A stretch of 64,000 nucleotides of DNA from Vagococcus lutrae (GTDB lineage Bacteria > Bacillota > Bacilli > Lactobacillales > Vagococcaceae): NCBI RefSeq assembly GCF_003987555.1, contig NZ_NGJW01000001.1, forward strand, positions 248,001 to 312,000. Reading direction: 5' to 3'. Of this stretch, positions 54,755 through 64,000 are shown one piece after another. The position numbers were made by a program, and so were the translations under genes. The notes beneath the pieces are model-generated. The model was not told where the DNA came from. It did not search any database and was given only the letters and a program-made list of their open reading frames with translations. Numbering within the stretch: the first letter of the stretch is position 1; each line of letters begins with the position of its first letter.

Positions 54755-56077
54755 TTACGAAATTTCCATTAATTGACACACGACAATAGCTTTACCAACC
54801 ACTGAATTATCTAAATATACTTCGACATCTACTTTAGCAGACCGTCGTCCGATTTCTAAAATACGTGGTCGGATTTCAATCTCGCTTTCCAAAGGAATCA
54901 TTCTAAAATAGTAAATTAAGATGTGTTCAATCACGATATTTCGTTTTTCTTGCTGTGACATGACACGTTCAACAGCGCTAGCAATGACTTCATTTAAAAC
55001 ACCGTACGACAAGACCCCCACGTTGCTTACCATTTGTGGCGACACATTAAACATAAAGCGCAAGTCGTGACTTCCCTCCATGCTTGGCAACGGTTCAATA
55101 TCTTCTGAAATAATATCCGAAATGGTATTGGCTACTTGTGGTTGTCGTTGTGACATTTGCATTGCCTTCATGACGTCACGTCGAGAGATAATCCCTATTA
55201 AAGATAAATCATCTTCGACGACGGGCATCATTTCTAAGCCGTCCCAAATCATTAAATGGCCAATACTTGCTACACTCATGTGTCGCTTAGCGTGGTTAGG
55301 CGACTTTGTCATTACCTTTTCTAATGACTGTGTTAGCGGTTTTCCGATAACATCTTTCGCTGTTACGACCCCTAACACCCGCATATTATGATTAACAATA
55401 GGGAACCGTGAATGGCCTGTTTCAGATGCTTTAGTTTCATACTGTGCAACGGTATCCGTTTGATATAAGTAGTCGGTATTTTCTAAGTTCGTATAGATAT
55501 CGCCTACAAGCATAATATCTTTTTTGATTAATTGGTCACTAATCGCACGATTAATCAGACTGGCAACCGTAAAAGTATCATAGGTGGTACTTAAGATAGG
55601 CAGATTTTCACGATCAGCTAACGCGATTATCTCTTCGCTCGTAGTAAAGCCTCCAGTAATTAAAACGGCTGCACCACTTTCAAGTGCTAAACGTTGAACA
55701 CTTTCTCGATTCCCTACAATCATTAAGGAATGAGATGAGATGTAGCGTTCCATTGCATCTTCTGTCATCGCCCCAATGACAAACTTACTCAACGTGCGAT
55801 CTAATCCACTCTCACCACCCAAGACGTCACCTTCGATAATTTTGACGACTTCATGGAAAGTCAACCGTTCTATTGTTGATTTCGTCTTGCGTTCAATACG
55901 AATCGTCCCCACACGTTCTATCGTTGAAACAAGACCATTCGTTTCCGCCGCCTTAATCGCACGATAAGCTGTTCCATCACTAACATTTAATGCTTTCGCA
56001 ATACCACGTACAGAGATTCGCTCTCCTACTGGCAGTTCTTCAATATGTGCGAGTATTTGCTCATGTTTTGTTGCCAT
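54755..56077 (-). CDS. YtoI-like CBS/DRTGG/hotdog-domain regulator
   Basis: A 440-aa multidomain protein. It has an N-terminal helix-turn-helix (about 1-60, RGIAKALNVSDGTAYRAIKAA-type), a DRTGG domain (about 75-185), two CBS domains (about 190-305) that bind adenine nucleotides, and a C-terminal MaoC/hotdog-like domain (about 320-440). The frame is open to 56098, but the ATG at 56077 follows AGAGGAG and gives the family start. It is coupled to nrnA and probably senses a nucleotide; its DNA target is unknown. Confidence 0.9.
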   Translation of the reverse strand: MATKHEQILAHIEELPVGERISVRGIAKALNVSDGTAYRAIKAAETNGLVSTIERVGTIRIERKTKSTIERLTFHEVVKIIEGDVLGGESGLDRTLSKFVIGAMTEDAMERYISSHSLMIVGNRESVQRLALESGAAVLITGGFTTSEEIIALADRENLPILSTTYDTFTVASLINRAISDQLIKKDIMLVGDIYTNLENTDYLYQTDTVAQYETKASETGHSRFPIVNHNMRVLGVVTAKDVIGKPLTQSLEKVMTKSPNHAKRHMSVASIGHLMIWDGLEMMPVVEDDLSLIGIISRRDVMKAMQMSQRQPQVANTISDIISEDIEPLPSMEGSHDLRFMFNVSPQMVSNVGVLSYGVLNEVIASAVERVMSQQEKRNIVIEHILIYYFRMIPLESEIEIRPRILEIGRRSAKVDVEVYLDNSVVGKAIVVCQLMEIS

Positions 56078-56194
56078 TTTTTCTCCTCTTCCTCCCAAAA
56101 ACTAATACAGTTTTCATGGGACTGTTTCATTCCTTTATTATATACAACTTCTGAAGTAATGGGCAACTATTAAAATTAGCATCACACTTTTGTA

Positions 56195-57616
56195 TTAAGC
56201 CTTGGCACGACGTTGTGCTTTAAACCTAACTAACGTCATCAGAAAGGCTAGTAGACAAATCACAAATGACACCCAATAAACGACATGCATACCGTATAAA
56301 AAGATATCTGGTCGGTCAGCTAAGTAAGAAATGACTTTTGACCCCATACGATAAGACATCGCTTGATATAACACCGTTGTAGAAAGTGAAATTCCTATAA
56401 CCATTCCCATATTACGTGCTAATGAATTTAAACTTCCCGCAATCCCTAAGTCTTCTTTTTCTACGCTACTCATCACAATCGTGTTGTTAGGCGATTGAAA
56501 CATGGCGTTGCCTAAGCCCATCATACCTGGAATAACAGCAAATAAAGCAAGAGGCGTCTGCCCATCTACTTGTGTATATAAAAATTGAGAGAGTGTCAGA
56601 AGCGCTAAACCGACTAGACAGAGGATGAGCGGCCCTATTTTGTCTGATAGCCACCCACTTAAAGGAGCTGCTACCACCATGACCATTGGAAAGACCATCA
56701 TAATTAAACCCGCCTCTTTAGGTGATAAGGCTCTCAAACTTTGCAAATAAAACGGCAGTACCACGTTGGTAAAGAAGTTACTTACAAAAATCAACGACCC
56801 TGTTAACAAACTCATGGTAAACATTTTGTTTTCAAATAATTTAAAAGATACAAGCGGGTAGGTCACTTTCTTTTCTACTCGTAAAAACAAATAAAAACTG
56901 ATAAACGCTAAAACAAAGAGCAATAAAACTCCTGGACGGTTAAACCCAAACTCTTGTCCTAAAAATACACCACCAAAAAACGTCATAATAAAAGTGCCAA
57001 ATGTTGCAAAACCAGCATAATCAATTTCACGATGCGATTGATAGGTGTCTTTTGGTAAGTAACGTTGTCCGACTAAAATCGTGATAATCCCTACTGGAAC
57101 ATTAATTAAAAAAATAACCGGCCAGTCAAAATGAGCGAGAATAAAACCACCAACACCGGGTCCAGTAATCGACCCTAATGAAACAAAGGCTCCCATCATC
57201 CCTAACGCTCGTCCTCTTTCAGACATAGGAAATACTTCTGTAATAATCCCTGTTCCTGTCGCCATAGTCATACTAGCTCCAATAGCTTGAATCATACGAG
57301 CGATTAATAAAATCCAAAGCGAGCCAGGGATACCACATAAAGCAGAACCAATGACAAAAATAACTGTTCCCCACTTAAAAACTTTTACTTTCCCTTTGCT
57401 ATCTCCTAACTTTCCAAAGAGTAATAAAAAGGCACAGACTGTCATAAGATAAATTGACACGACCCATTCGACTTGATTCATAGACACGCCTAATTCAGCT
57501 GAAATTGTCGGCATGGCAATGTTCACAATACTCCCATCCAGCGTAGACATAAAGGTGAAAAGTCCTACAGCCGCTAACACGTACCAGCGACGATGATTCA
57601 TATTTGTTTGTTCCAT
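56195..57616 (-). CDS. MFS drug exporter, DHA2 family (14 helices)
   Basis: A 473-aa proton-driven antiporter of the EmrB/QacA type. About fourteen membrane helices are visible. Motif A is LLFGKLGDSKGKVKVF after helix 2 and antiporter motif C is SLGSITGPGVGGFI in helix 5. The motif D region, FTFMSTLDGSIVNIAMP, is also present. The frame begins with GTG at 57619, but ATG at 57616 has the AGGAGG site at 8 bases. Neighbour genes give no clue to the substrate. It carries its own terminator region shared with the gene upstream. Confidence 0.92.
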   Translation of the reverse strand: MEQTNMNHRRWYVLAAVGLFTFMSTLDGSIVNIAMPTISAELGVSMNQVEWVVSIYLMTVCAFLLLFGKLGDSKGKVKVFKWGTVIFVIGSALCGIPGSLWILLIARMIQAIGASMTMATGTGIITEVFPMSERGRALGMMGAFVSLGSITGPGVGGFILAHFDWPVIFLINVPVGIITILVGQRYLPKDTYQSHREIDYAGFATFGTFIMTFFGGVFLGQEFGFNRPGVLLLFVLAFISFYLFLRVEKKVTYPLVSFKLFENKMFTMSLLTGSLIFVSNFFTNVVLPFYLQSLRALSPKEAGLIMMVFPMVMVVAAPLSGWLSDKIGPLILCLVGLALLTLSQFLYTQVDGQTPLALFAVIPGMMGLGNAMFQSPNNTIVMSSVEKEDLGIAGSLNSLARNMGMVIGISLSTTVLYQAMSYRMGSKVISYLADRPDIFLYGMHVVYWVSFVICLLAFLMTLVRFKAQRRAKA

Positions 57617-57640
57617 CACGTTTTCCTCCTAAAACATACA

Positions 57641-57672
57641 AAAACCTCTTCTGCCTAAGCAGTCGAGGTTTT
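57641..57672 (-). terminator. Terminator of rnjB
   Basis: AAAACCTC/GAGGTTTT with inner CTGC/GCAG, 31 bases after the rnjB stop, T-run on the minus strand. Confidence 0.85.
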
Positions 57673-57702
57673 ATCATGTTCATTATTTAATAGAAACCTT
57701 TA

Positions 57703-59376
57703 TTATTTACGTCGTTGACTTGTTTCCATAATGACCGGTAAAATGACCGGACGACGTTTTGTTTGCTCAAATAGATAGCGACTTAATTGGTCGCGAATAT
57801 CTTGTTTTAATTTACTCCATTCAAAGTCATTATCTACTAGATTTTTTTCAATAACTTCTTCTACAATACGAGCACTTTCATTTAATAAGTCACGGCTCTC
57901 ACGTACATAGACAAATCCACGTGACGTAACTTGTGGTTTTGAGACAATTTTACGCGTACGACGGTTGATAGTCGCAACTGCGATAAAAACTCCGTCCTCA
58001 GATAAGATACGACGGTCGCGTAAGACGATGTTGCCAATATCACCGACTCCAATCCCGTCAACCATGATATTTTGTGCCTCAACACTTTTTGCCATATGCA
58101 TGCGTTGACCGTCATACTCGAGGACATCACCACGGCCTGTAATAAAGATATTTTTATACGGAATTCCCACATCATTAGCTAAATCAGCATGAGCCGCTAA
58201 CGTGCGGTACTCTCCTTGTACCGGAATAAAATAAGTTGGTTTTAATAAATTTAACATTAATTGTAAATCGTTAGGACCACCATGACCAGAAACAGCGACA
58301 TTATCGGAGATTGTTTTAATCGTTCCACCAGCACGATACACCATATCTTCTGTTTTAGCCAACTCTGTTTCTAACGCTGTTGACGGCGTCGTTGTAATGT
58401 AGACTAAGTCATCTTCGCCTATATTAATCAAGCGATTACGTCCTGTTGCCATTTTTTGTACCGATTTAATTGGTTCACCCATCCTACCTGTTTCTAACAC
58501 GAGAAGTTGGTTAGGTGCTAATTTTTTAAATTGATGCGGTTTAATAAATAAGTCCTTATCAGGCAAATCAATTTTACCTAAACGGATAGCAATGTTAATG
58601 ATTTCATTGACATCACGACCATTTAACAATACTTTTCTTTCCGTACGATGAGCTGCGTCTAGTATTTGCTGAATTCGTTGCAAATTACTAGCCACACCTG
58701 CGACTATAATACGTCCTTCCCAGTAACGAAGAGTGTCATACACATCTTCTGCGACTTCTTTTTCAGAAACGAGTAAACGTGGATTTTCTGCATTAGAAGA
58801 ATCACTTAGTAATGCTAACACATCGCCACGACCAATTTCTGCTAAACGAGCAAAATCTGTTCGATACATTGGAATCGAACTGTGGTCAAACTTAAAATCA
58901 CCCGTATAGACGATTTTCCCTTCTGGCGTACTCACAACAATCCCGACAGAATCTGGTATAGTATGCGTCGTTCTAAAGAAACTAATCACATTTTTACCAA
59001 AGTCAATTTCACTAAACTCATCAATAATGTGAAAATCTTTAAATTTCTTAGATTCTGCATATTCAGATGTCGCCAACTTCGCTAACTCAATAGTCAACTC
59101 TGTCCCAAAAACAGGAACCGGTATTTCTTCTAATAAATAAGGCAAAGCGCCGATTGCGTCGGCATGCCCATGCGTCAGAAAGACTCCGACAACTTTCTCT
59201 TTATTTTCTATTAAATAAGAAAAATCAGGAATTACCGCGTCAATCCCTAGCAAATCATTTTCAGGGTACTGTAATCCACAATCTAACACATAAATCTCAT
59301 CGTCGACTTCGACGACGTACATATTTTTTCCATTTTCGCGAACACCGCCAAATGGAATAATTTTGATTGAACTCAA
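57703..59376 (-). CDS. rnjB: Ribonuclease J2 (TTG start)
   Basis: A 557-aa paralogue of RNase J1. The zinc motif is altered, HGHADAIGAL (69-78) instead of HGHEDHIGG, matching J2 enzymes, which have little activity and act in a J1-J2 complex. The start TTG at 59376 follows AGAGGTG. It has a long structured 5' leader (59377-59682). Its beta-CASP and C-terminal domains are complete. Confidence 0.95.
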   Translation of the reverse strand: MSSIKIIPFGGVRENGKNMYVVEVDDEIYVLDCGLQYPENDLLGIDAVIPDFSYLIENKEKVVGVFLTHGHADAIGALPYLLEEIPVPVFGTELTIELAKLATSEYAESKKFKDFHIIDEFSEIDFGKNVISFFRTTHTIPDSVGIVVSTPEGKIVYTGDFKFDHSSIPMYRTDFARLAEIGRGDVLALLSDSSNAENPRLLVSEKEVAEDVYDTLRYWEGRIIVAGVASNLQRIQQILDAAHRTERKVLLNGRDVNEIINIAIRLGKIDLPDKDLFIKPHQFKKLAPNQLLVLETGRMGEPIKSVQKMATGRNRLINIGEDDLVYITTTPSTALETELAKTEDMVYRAGGTIKTISDNVAVSGHGGPNDLQLMLNLLKPTYFIPVQGEYRTLAAHADLANDVGIPYKNIFITGRGDVLEYDGQRMHMAKSVEAQNIMVDGIGVGDIGNIVLRDRRILSEDGVFIAVATINRRTRKIVSKPQVTSRGFVYVRESRDLLNESARIVEEVIEKNLVDNDFEWSKLKQDIRDQLSRYLFEQTKRRPVILPVIMETSQRRK

Positions 59377-59682
59377 CTATTGTCACCTCTTTTTTTATTT
59401 TCGGTTTCTAGTAAAGGGGGGAACCGCCTTTACTACGTCTTTAATTGACTTATTGGTCTAAATATAAAGCAGAATTGCTTGTTATCTTATCAAACACTTA
59501 CCGATACTACTGTGTTTTTCACAGTCTCCACCTTATTTTAACATAGCTAGACAAAAAATTCTTGCTTGAATCACTGTGGAAGAGATTATTTTCATATTAA
59601 AAAGAGACTCAAGATTATTTTTTATTCTCTTTTCTACATTTTTTATCACAACAAAAAACTACCGTTCTCACGGTAGTTTTAG
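59377..59682 (-). other. Intergenic region with structured rnjB leader
   Basis: No gene is seen here. On the minus strand an extended -10 (TGTTAAAAT, near 59540) and a hairpin CTGTG/CACAG (59508-59523) precede a long AT-rich stretch. Then a stem TAGTAAAGG/CCTTTACTA (59409-59435) with one mismatch extension and a C-rich loop lies about 25 bases before the ribosome binding site. The leader is unusually long for the gene. Confidence 0.55.
59655..59680 (-). terminator. Terminator of the homodimeric ABC exporter gene
   Basis: A perfect stem AAAACTACCGT/ACGGTAGTTTT with loop TCTC, just after the stop codon at 59683. Confidence 0.9.
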
Positions 59683-61404
59683 TTAACTTCGGACGAATTG
59701 CGCTTCGTACAGTCGACGATAAGCACCTTCTGGTTGAGCCATTAATTCATCATGACTGCCTTCTTCCACTATGCCTTGCTCGTCTACCACGACAATCCGC
59801 GTCGCATGTTTAATCGTTGCTAATCGATGCGCGATAATGAGTGTTGTTCTGCCTTCAGCTAGTTGGAACAATGACTCTTGAATGACTTGCTCTGTTTCAG
59901 TATCCAGTGCCGATGTCGCTTCATCTAAAATCAAAATTGGCGGATTCTTTAAAAACATTCGTGCAATAGATACCCGCTGTTTTTGTCCTCCAGACAGCTT
60001 TACACCCCGTTCGCCAATCATCGTATCCAAACCTTCTGGCATCTGTTCCACAACACGCTCAAGATGCGCTAAACGGACGGCTTCTTGAATCTCGTCTTCA
60101 GTAGCATCTAATTTACCGTAAGCAATATTCTCACGAATCGTCCCCGGAAAGAGATAGACGTCTTGTTGTACAATCCCAATATGATGACGCAGTGAATCGA
60201 GAGTGACGTGCTGAATATCTTGTTGGTCTATCGTGATTTTTCCGTCTGAAATCTCATAAAAACGTGGCAATAAATTACAAAGAGTTGTTTTACCGGCACC
60301 ACTCGGTCCAACAAAAGCGACTGTTTCCCCCACTTGCACGTTTAACGAAACGTTAGACAGAACAGGTGTGCCGTCAGAATAAGAGAACGTGACATTTTGA
60401 TAGGCAATATCTCCTTTAACTTGCACTAAGTCCCGTGCTTGTGGATGATTTTGAATCGTAGATGGACGGTCGATTTCTTCAATAAAACGCTTAAAACCAG
60501 CAATCCCTTTTGGATAACTTTCAATCATCGTATTGACTTTTTCAATCGGACGAACGAAAACATTTGTTAATAAAATAAACCCTACAAAATCCCCATACGT
60601 TATTTCTCCACGAATGGTATATAACGCACCAAAGATTAATGCAAAAAGATTAATCAAGCGAATCAGAAAATAGTTATACGAAGAGCTGACAGCCATAACT
60701 TGATAAAACTTAATTTTTGCTTTTCGGTAGCCTTGATTAACTTTTTCAAATCGCACTTGTTCAAATGGTTCATTCGCAAAGGCTTGAACGACACGAATTC
60801 CACTGACAGCAGCTTCAATACCCGCATTAAACTCACCTAACGACTGAAAAATTTCCGTATTGACCTTTGTCATTTTCTTATTAAAAAAGACTAAGGCTAA
60901 CGTAAGAAATGGAATTAAAATAAACGTAGCTAAGGCTAACTTCAAATGAATACGGGCCATCAACACAAATGCCCCGATTACCGTCATCACTGTAATAAAG
61001 ACATCCTCTGGACCATGATGTGCGACCTCTGAGATTTCAAACAAATCCGTTGTTAGACGACTCATCAACTTTCCTGTTTTTTGATTATCATAGTATTCAA
61101 ATGGTTGTGTCTGTAAGTGATGATATAACTCTCGACGCATATCTGTTTCAATATTAACCCCTAACAAATGCCCAAAATAGACGACAATGTATTGTAAGGC
61201 CGTATTAACTAAATAAAAGAATAATAAGGACAAACATGCCACGACAATTAATCGCATATCCTTTTGTGGCAAGATATCATCAATCACACGATTGACGACA
61301 ATCGGAAAGGCCAATTCTAAAATGGCTGCGACAATGGCGCAGCTAAAGTCTAATATAAATAATCGTTTATAAGGACGATAATAACTAAAAAAACGTTTTA
61401 ACAT
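59683..61404 (-). CDS. ABC exporter (homodimeric half-transporter)
   Basis: A 573-aa protein with six membrane helices and a complete ATPase: Walker A GPSGAGKTT, signature LSGGQKQRVSIAR, Walker B ILILDEATSALD and H-loop AHRLAT. All catalytic residues are intact, so it can work as a homodimer, unlike the heterodimeric pair at 8.9-12.4 kb. It resembles lipid A/multidrug-type MsbA/BmrA exporters. It sits downstream of the SNF2 gene with its own terminator. Substrate unknown. Confidence 0.92.
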   Translation of the reverse strand: MLKRFFSYYRPYKRLFILDFSCAIVAAILELAFPIVVNRVIDDILPQKDMRLIVVACLSLLFFYLVNTALQYIVVYFGHLLGVNIETDMRRELYHHLQTQPFEYYDNQKTGKLMSRLTTDLFEISEVAHHGPEDVFITVMTVIGAFVLMARIHLKLALATFILIPFLTLALVFFNKKMTKVNTEIFQSLGEFNAGIEAAVSGIRVVQAFANEPFEQVRFEKVNQGYRKAKIKFYQVMAVSSSYNYFLIRLINLFALIFGALYTIRGEITYGDFVGFILLTNVFVRPIEKVNTMIESYPKGIAGFKRFIEEIDRPSTIQNHPQARDLVQVKGDIAYQNVTFSYSDGTPVLSNVSLNVQVGETVAFVGPSGAGKTTLCNLLPRFYEISDGKITIDQQDIQHVTLDSLRHHIGIVQQDVYLFPGTIRENIAYGKLDATEDEIQEAVRLAHLERVVEQMPEGLDTMIGERGVKLSGGQKQRVSIARMFLKNPPILILDEATSALDTETEQVIQESLFQLAEGRTTLIIAHRLATIKHATRIVVVDEQGIVEEGSHDELMAQPEGAYRRLYEAQFVRS

Positions 61405-61457
61405 ATGTTTTCCTCCAATCTTGTTTGATTATACCCGAGTGTTCTAAAAAAAGAAAA

Positions 61458-61488
61458 ACTATCTGTCTTGAAAAACAAGACAGATAGT
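61458..61488 (-). terminator. Terminator of the SNF2 helicase gene
   Basis: A perfect 13-bp stem ACTATCTGTCTTG/CAAGACAGATAGT and a T-run on the minus strand, directly after the stop. Confidence 0.92.
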
Positions 61489-61489
61489 A

Positions 61490-64000
61490 CTACGTCTTCC
61501 ATTGTAACAACTGACGAATATCTTCTTCACTGAGAGTCGTAGGGGCCACTTCGTCTGACGTCATGACAGACTGAAACAAATCTCGCTTTTCTTCTTGCAG
61601 CTGATAGATACGTTCTTCTATCGACCCACGAGCCATGAGTCGCCATACCTCGACGACTTTCTTTTGACCCATACGATGAGCACGGCTGGAAGCTTGTTCT
61701 TCGACAGCAGGATTCCACCATAAGTCGTATAAGACTACAGTATCTGCGCCAGTCAAGTTCAAACCCGTTCCTCCCGCTTTCAATGAGATGAGAAAGACGT
61801 CACGTTCACCACTGTTAAAAGCATTGACCATTTCTTGTCGTTGTTTCGCCGGCGTGCTACCTCTCAGATAAAAAGAGGCAATATCTAATTCAGCCAACTC
61901 TGTTTCAATTAAGGTTAACATTTTAGTAAACTGAGAAAAAATCAACAGACGACGACCACTTGCTTTAGCAGATACGACTAAGTCTTTTAATTGATTGAGT
62001 TTTCCAGACTCGCCCGTATAATCCTCTACAAATAAACGTGGATCACAGCAAATTTGTCGTAGACGTGTTAAACCGGCAAGAATAGACCAACGATTCTTCT
62101 GGAAATCACTTCCAGACATTTGATTGAGTGTATCAGTCATTTGTTGAAGATAGGCGACATATAGCGTTTTTTGTTCTTCTGTTAAATCACTATATAAATT
62201 TGTTTCAATCTTTTCTGGTAATTCTTGAAGCACTTCTTGTTTCGTCCGCCGTAAAACAAACGGTTGAATCATCTTTTGAATCGACGTGACCGGTAACTTT
62301 TGAAACTGTCGTCTACTCGGTAAAAATCCTGGCATAATTAAATGAAATATCGACCACAACTCATCAATATGATTTTCAATCGGTGTTCCACTTAATGCAA
62401 AACGCTGTGCAACTTTTAAAGACTGGATTGCACGGAATGTTTTGGTTTCACTATTTTTAACCATCTGCGCTTCATCTAAAATAAGCGTTTCAATCGTCAC
62501 CCCATGATACAGGTCAATATCCTGTCGTAAACTTGCATAAGACGTAATCAAACAATCCATTTGATTGGCAACAGCATCTTTAATCGCTTGTTCACGCTGT
62601 TCTTTAGCCCCCATCACGATTTGCGTCCGTAATGTAGGCGCAAATTGCTGACACTCCTGTTGCCAATTGTAAACTAAACTGGCTGGGGCTACGATAAGCG
62701 ATAAACTTTCTTCATTACGATGTTTTAATAAATAAGCGATTGTTTGAATCGTCTTCCCCAGTCCCATGTCATCCGCTAATATTCCACCAAGTTGCCATTT
62801 ACTTAATTGATCTAGCCAACGATAACCCGTTAATTGATACGGTCGCAACGTTGCATTTAGATCATCAGGCGCTGTTTCAGTTAAACGGCGGGGATTGATT
62901 AACGACAACAACATCTCTTCAATTGTTTCAGACTCCTTAAACGGTTGCGCATCCGCTAGATTTGTCGACAACTGCAACGCTTGAAACGGCGTCAAACGCA
63001 TATTGCCCTCTTTTAATTGCCATTTCCCTCGTAAATGCTGTAACCCATGACTGACTTCTTGATAATTATCTGACGTCAAATCTAAAATACTTCCATCACT
63101 CAATTGATGAAAAGCTTTCTTTTGTCGCAAACTCTTCCAGACCGCGTCAATTTCCTCTGGTTCAATCCCTGAAATATCAAATTTAAAGCTAAACCAAGAA
63201 TCATTGTCTGTTACTTCGAGGTCTGGTTGATACTGTGCCCCTTCTAAATACGCCGCTTGAACTTCTTCTGACAGCACAACTTCTCCTAGTGAACGAAGAG
63301 CTGGCAACTGATTTTTAAAGAAATGATAAATAGTTTCTCCCTTGATAAACGGTAGTGCCAACTCTCCTTGTTCAAGTGCACATCCAAAAAGCGCTTCTGT
63401 CTGAAATATGACACGTTTTTCTTCCATCTCATCATGAAGTAACGTGTCTGGACCTTTTTCATCAGGACGCAACCAATACTCACCGTATTTAAAAAACAAA
63501 GAAACTTGTAAGGTGTCTTGGACACGCTCTAAAAAGAAACGCACGTCCAGCGGCTCATCAATCAACGCTTCCAAAATATCTGACGCTATTTCATACGTTC
63601 CCACTTGTTTTAATACTGGTAGCAAGTGATTAAAAACTTCACTCTGCTGTTCTCGTGCAAAAGTAAAACGCGCATTATCCATTCGCTTTAATCGCTCATC
63701 TAAAAGTTGAAATAACCGATATACTTCCAGTGTAGGCACATACAATTGCCCATCGGCTAAAAACCAACCTATGTAGCTGAGATGTTGTTGGTACACTCTG
63801 TCTAACGCTATCGTAAATCCTTTTTCACTTTGTGAGATACGACTATGGATTAAAGGTGCTGTTTGATTAATAAACGGCCATGTTAATACGTTTTCCGATA
63901 TTTTTATCGTAATCATCGCTTGATAGTCGGGCGTTTCTAACCACTTTCTCAGCGATAATGATGACGCCGTCATATACTTGCTTCCTAAATTTGTAACATG
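61490..64000 (-). CDS. SNF2-family DEAD/DEAH helicase, N-terminus cut by the window edge
   Basis: At least 836 residues. The ATPase core has DDMGLGKT (Walker A), LILDEAQ (motif II), LSGTPIEN (motif III) and RAHRMGQ (motif VI), plus an N-terminal bacterial SNF2 domain. The frame stays open to base 64000 with no stop, and an ATG at 63973 has only a weak site, so the true start is outside. Full-length relatives are about 1060 residues with a SWIM zinc finger at the N-terminus. These proteins remodel protein-DNA or RNA polymerase-DNA complexes. Confidence 0.93.
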   Translation of the reverse strand, partial: HVTNLGSKYMTASSLSLRKWLETPDYQAMITIKISENVLTWPFINQTAPLIHSRISQSEKGFTIALDRVYQQHLSYIGWFLADGQLYVPTLEVYRLFQLLDERLKRMDNARFTFAREQQSEVFNHLLPVLKQVGTYEIASDILEALIDEPLDVRFFLERVQDTLQVSLFFKYGEYWLRPDEKGPDTLLHDEMEEKRVIFQTEALFGCALEQGELALPFIKGETIYHFFKNQLPALRSLGEVVLSEEVQAAYLEGAQYQPDLEVTDNDSWFSFKFDISGIEPEEIDAVWKSLRQKKAFHQLSDGSILDLTSDNYQEVSHGLQHLRGKWQLKEGNMRLTPFQALQLSTNLADAQPFKESETIEEMLLSLINPRRLTETAPDDLNATLRPYQLTGYRWLDQLSKWQLGGILADDMGLGKTIQTIAYLLKHRNEESLSLIVAPASLVYNWQQECQQFAPTLRTQIVMGAKEQREQAIKDAVANQMDCLITSYASLRQDIDLYHGVTIETLILDEAQMVKNSETKTFRAIQSLKVAQRFALSGTPIENHIDELWSIFHLIMPGFLPSRRQFQKLPVTSIQKMIQPFVLRRTKQEVLQELPEKIETNLYSDLTEEQKTLYVAYLQQMTDTLNQMSGSDFQKNRWSILAGLTRLRQICCDPRLFVEDYTGESGKLNQLKDLVVSAKASGRRLLIFSQFTKMLTLIETELAELDIASFYLRGSTPAKQRQEMVNAFNSGERDVFLISLKAGGTGLNLTGADTVVLYDLWWNPAVEEQASSRAHRMGQKKVVEVWRLMARGSIEERIYQLQEEKRDLFQSVMTSDEVAPTTLSEEDIRQLLQWKT

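Overview
The window is chromosomal DNA from a low-GC Firmicute of the order Lactobacillales, most likely an Enterococcaceae member of Enterococcus or Vagococcus type. This is inferred from: rex next to an ABC-F gene and groESL; a sigma-54/LevR-type activator driving a PTS operon; a heterodimeric EfrAB-like exporter; paired RNases J1 and J2; CIRCE-controlled groESL; a threonyl T-box; and cell-wall proteins with LPQTG/LPQTS sorting signals. I see no insertion sequences, phage genes, CRISPR arrays or rRNA. The left edge cuts a tRNA-Arg and the right edge cuts a SNF2 helicase gene.

Layout. 1-6.1 kb (minus): tRNA-Arg, DUF3284 protein, two small proteins, and a lactose/cellobiose-family PTS (EIIC, EIIA, EIIB) behind a sigma-54 promoter, preceded by its LevR/CelR-type activator. 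6.1-12.4 kb: DEAD-box helicase, Gfo/Idh/MocA oxidoreductase, DUF4828 protein and a two-subunit ABC exporter. 12.4-22.4 kb: structured leader, rpoY-rnjA, rhodanese-like protein, a YqgQ-glucokinase in-frame fusion, rhomboid protease, a 61-aa membrane protein, rpmG, a class B PBP, and thrS with its T-box. 22.4-27.2 kb: a 1589-aa cell-wall adhesin with eleven Cna-B-type repeats. 27.4-30.8 kb: pnp, rpsO, def. 30.8-34.4 kb: GH36 alpha-galactosidase with a divergent AraC regulator, then an HsmA-family membrane protein under two palindromic operators. 34.5-38.6 kb: a two-headed cell-wall nucleotidase. 38.8-45.2 kb: the most unusual locus, an operon of glucose-family PTS EIICB, a fumarase/aspartase-superfamily lyase, malic enzyme, fumarase and an RpiR regulator. 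45.4-53.7 kb: aldo/keto reductase, adenosine deaminase, groESL, rex, ABC-F, LacI regulator with a small unknown protein. 53.8-64 kb: nrnA, ytoI-like regulator, DHA2 drug exporter, rnjB, homodimeric ABC exporter, SNF2 helicase.

How parts work together. The 38.8-45.2 kb operon reads as a complete catabolic route. A phosphorylated sugar conjugate would enter by the PTS, the lyase would release fumarate, fumarase would hydrate it to malate, and malic enzyme would make pyruvate. This suggests use of an N-linked aspartate-sugar conjugate (for example an Amadori product of aspartate), which I do not know to be described. The HsmA-like gene has a near-consensus promoter with one operator in its spacer and another just downstream; as I recall, the operator core matches that of the haem-responsive TetR repressor HrtR, so this gene is probably haem-induced. 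The PTS at 1-3.3 kb has a textbook -24/-12 promoter placed inside the hairpin that ends its activator's transcript.
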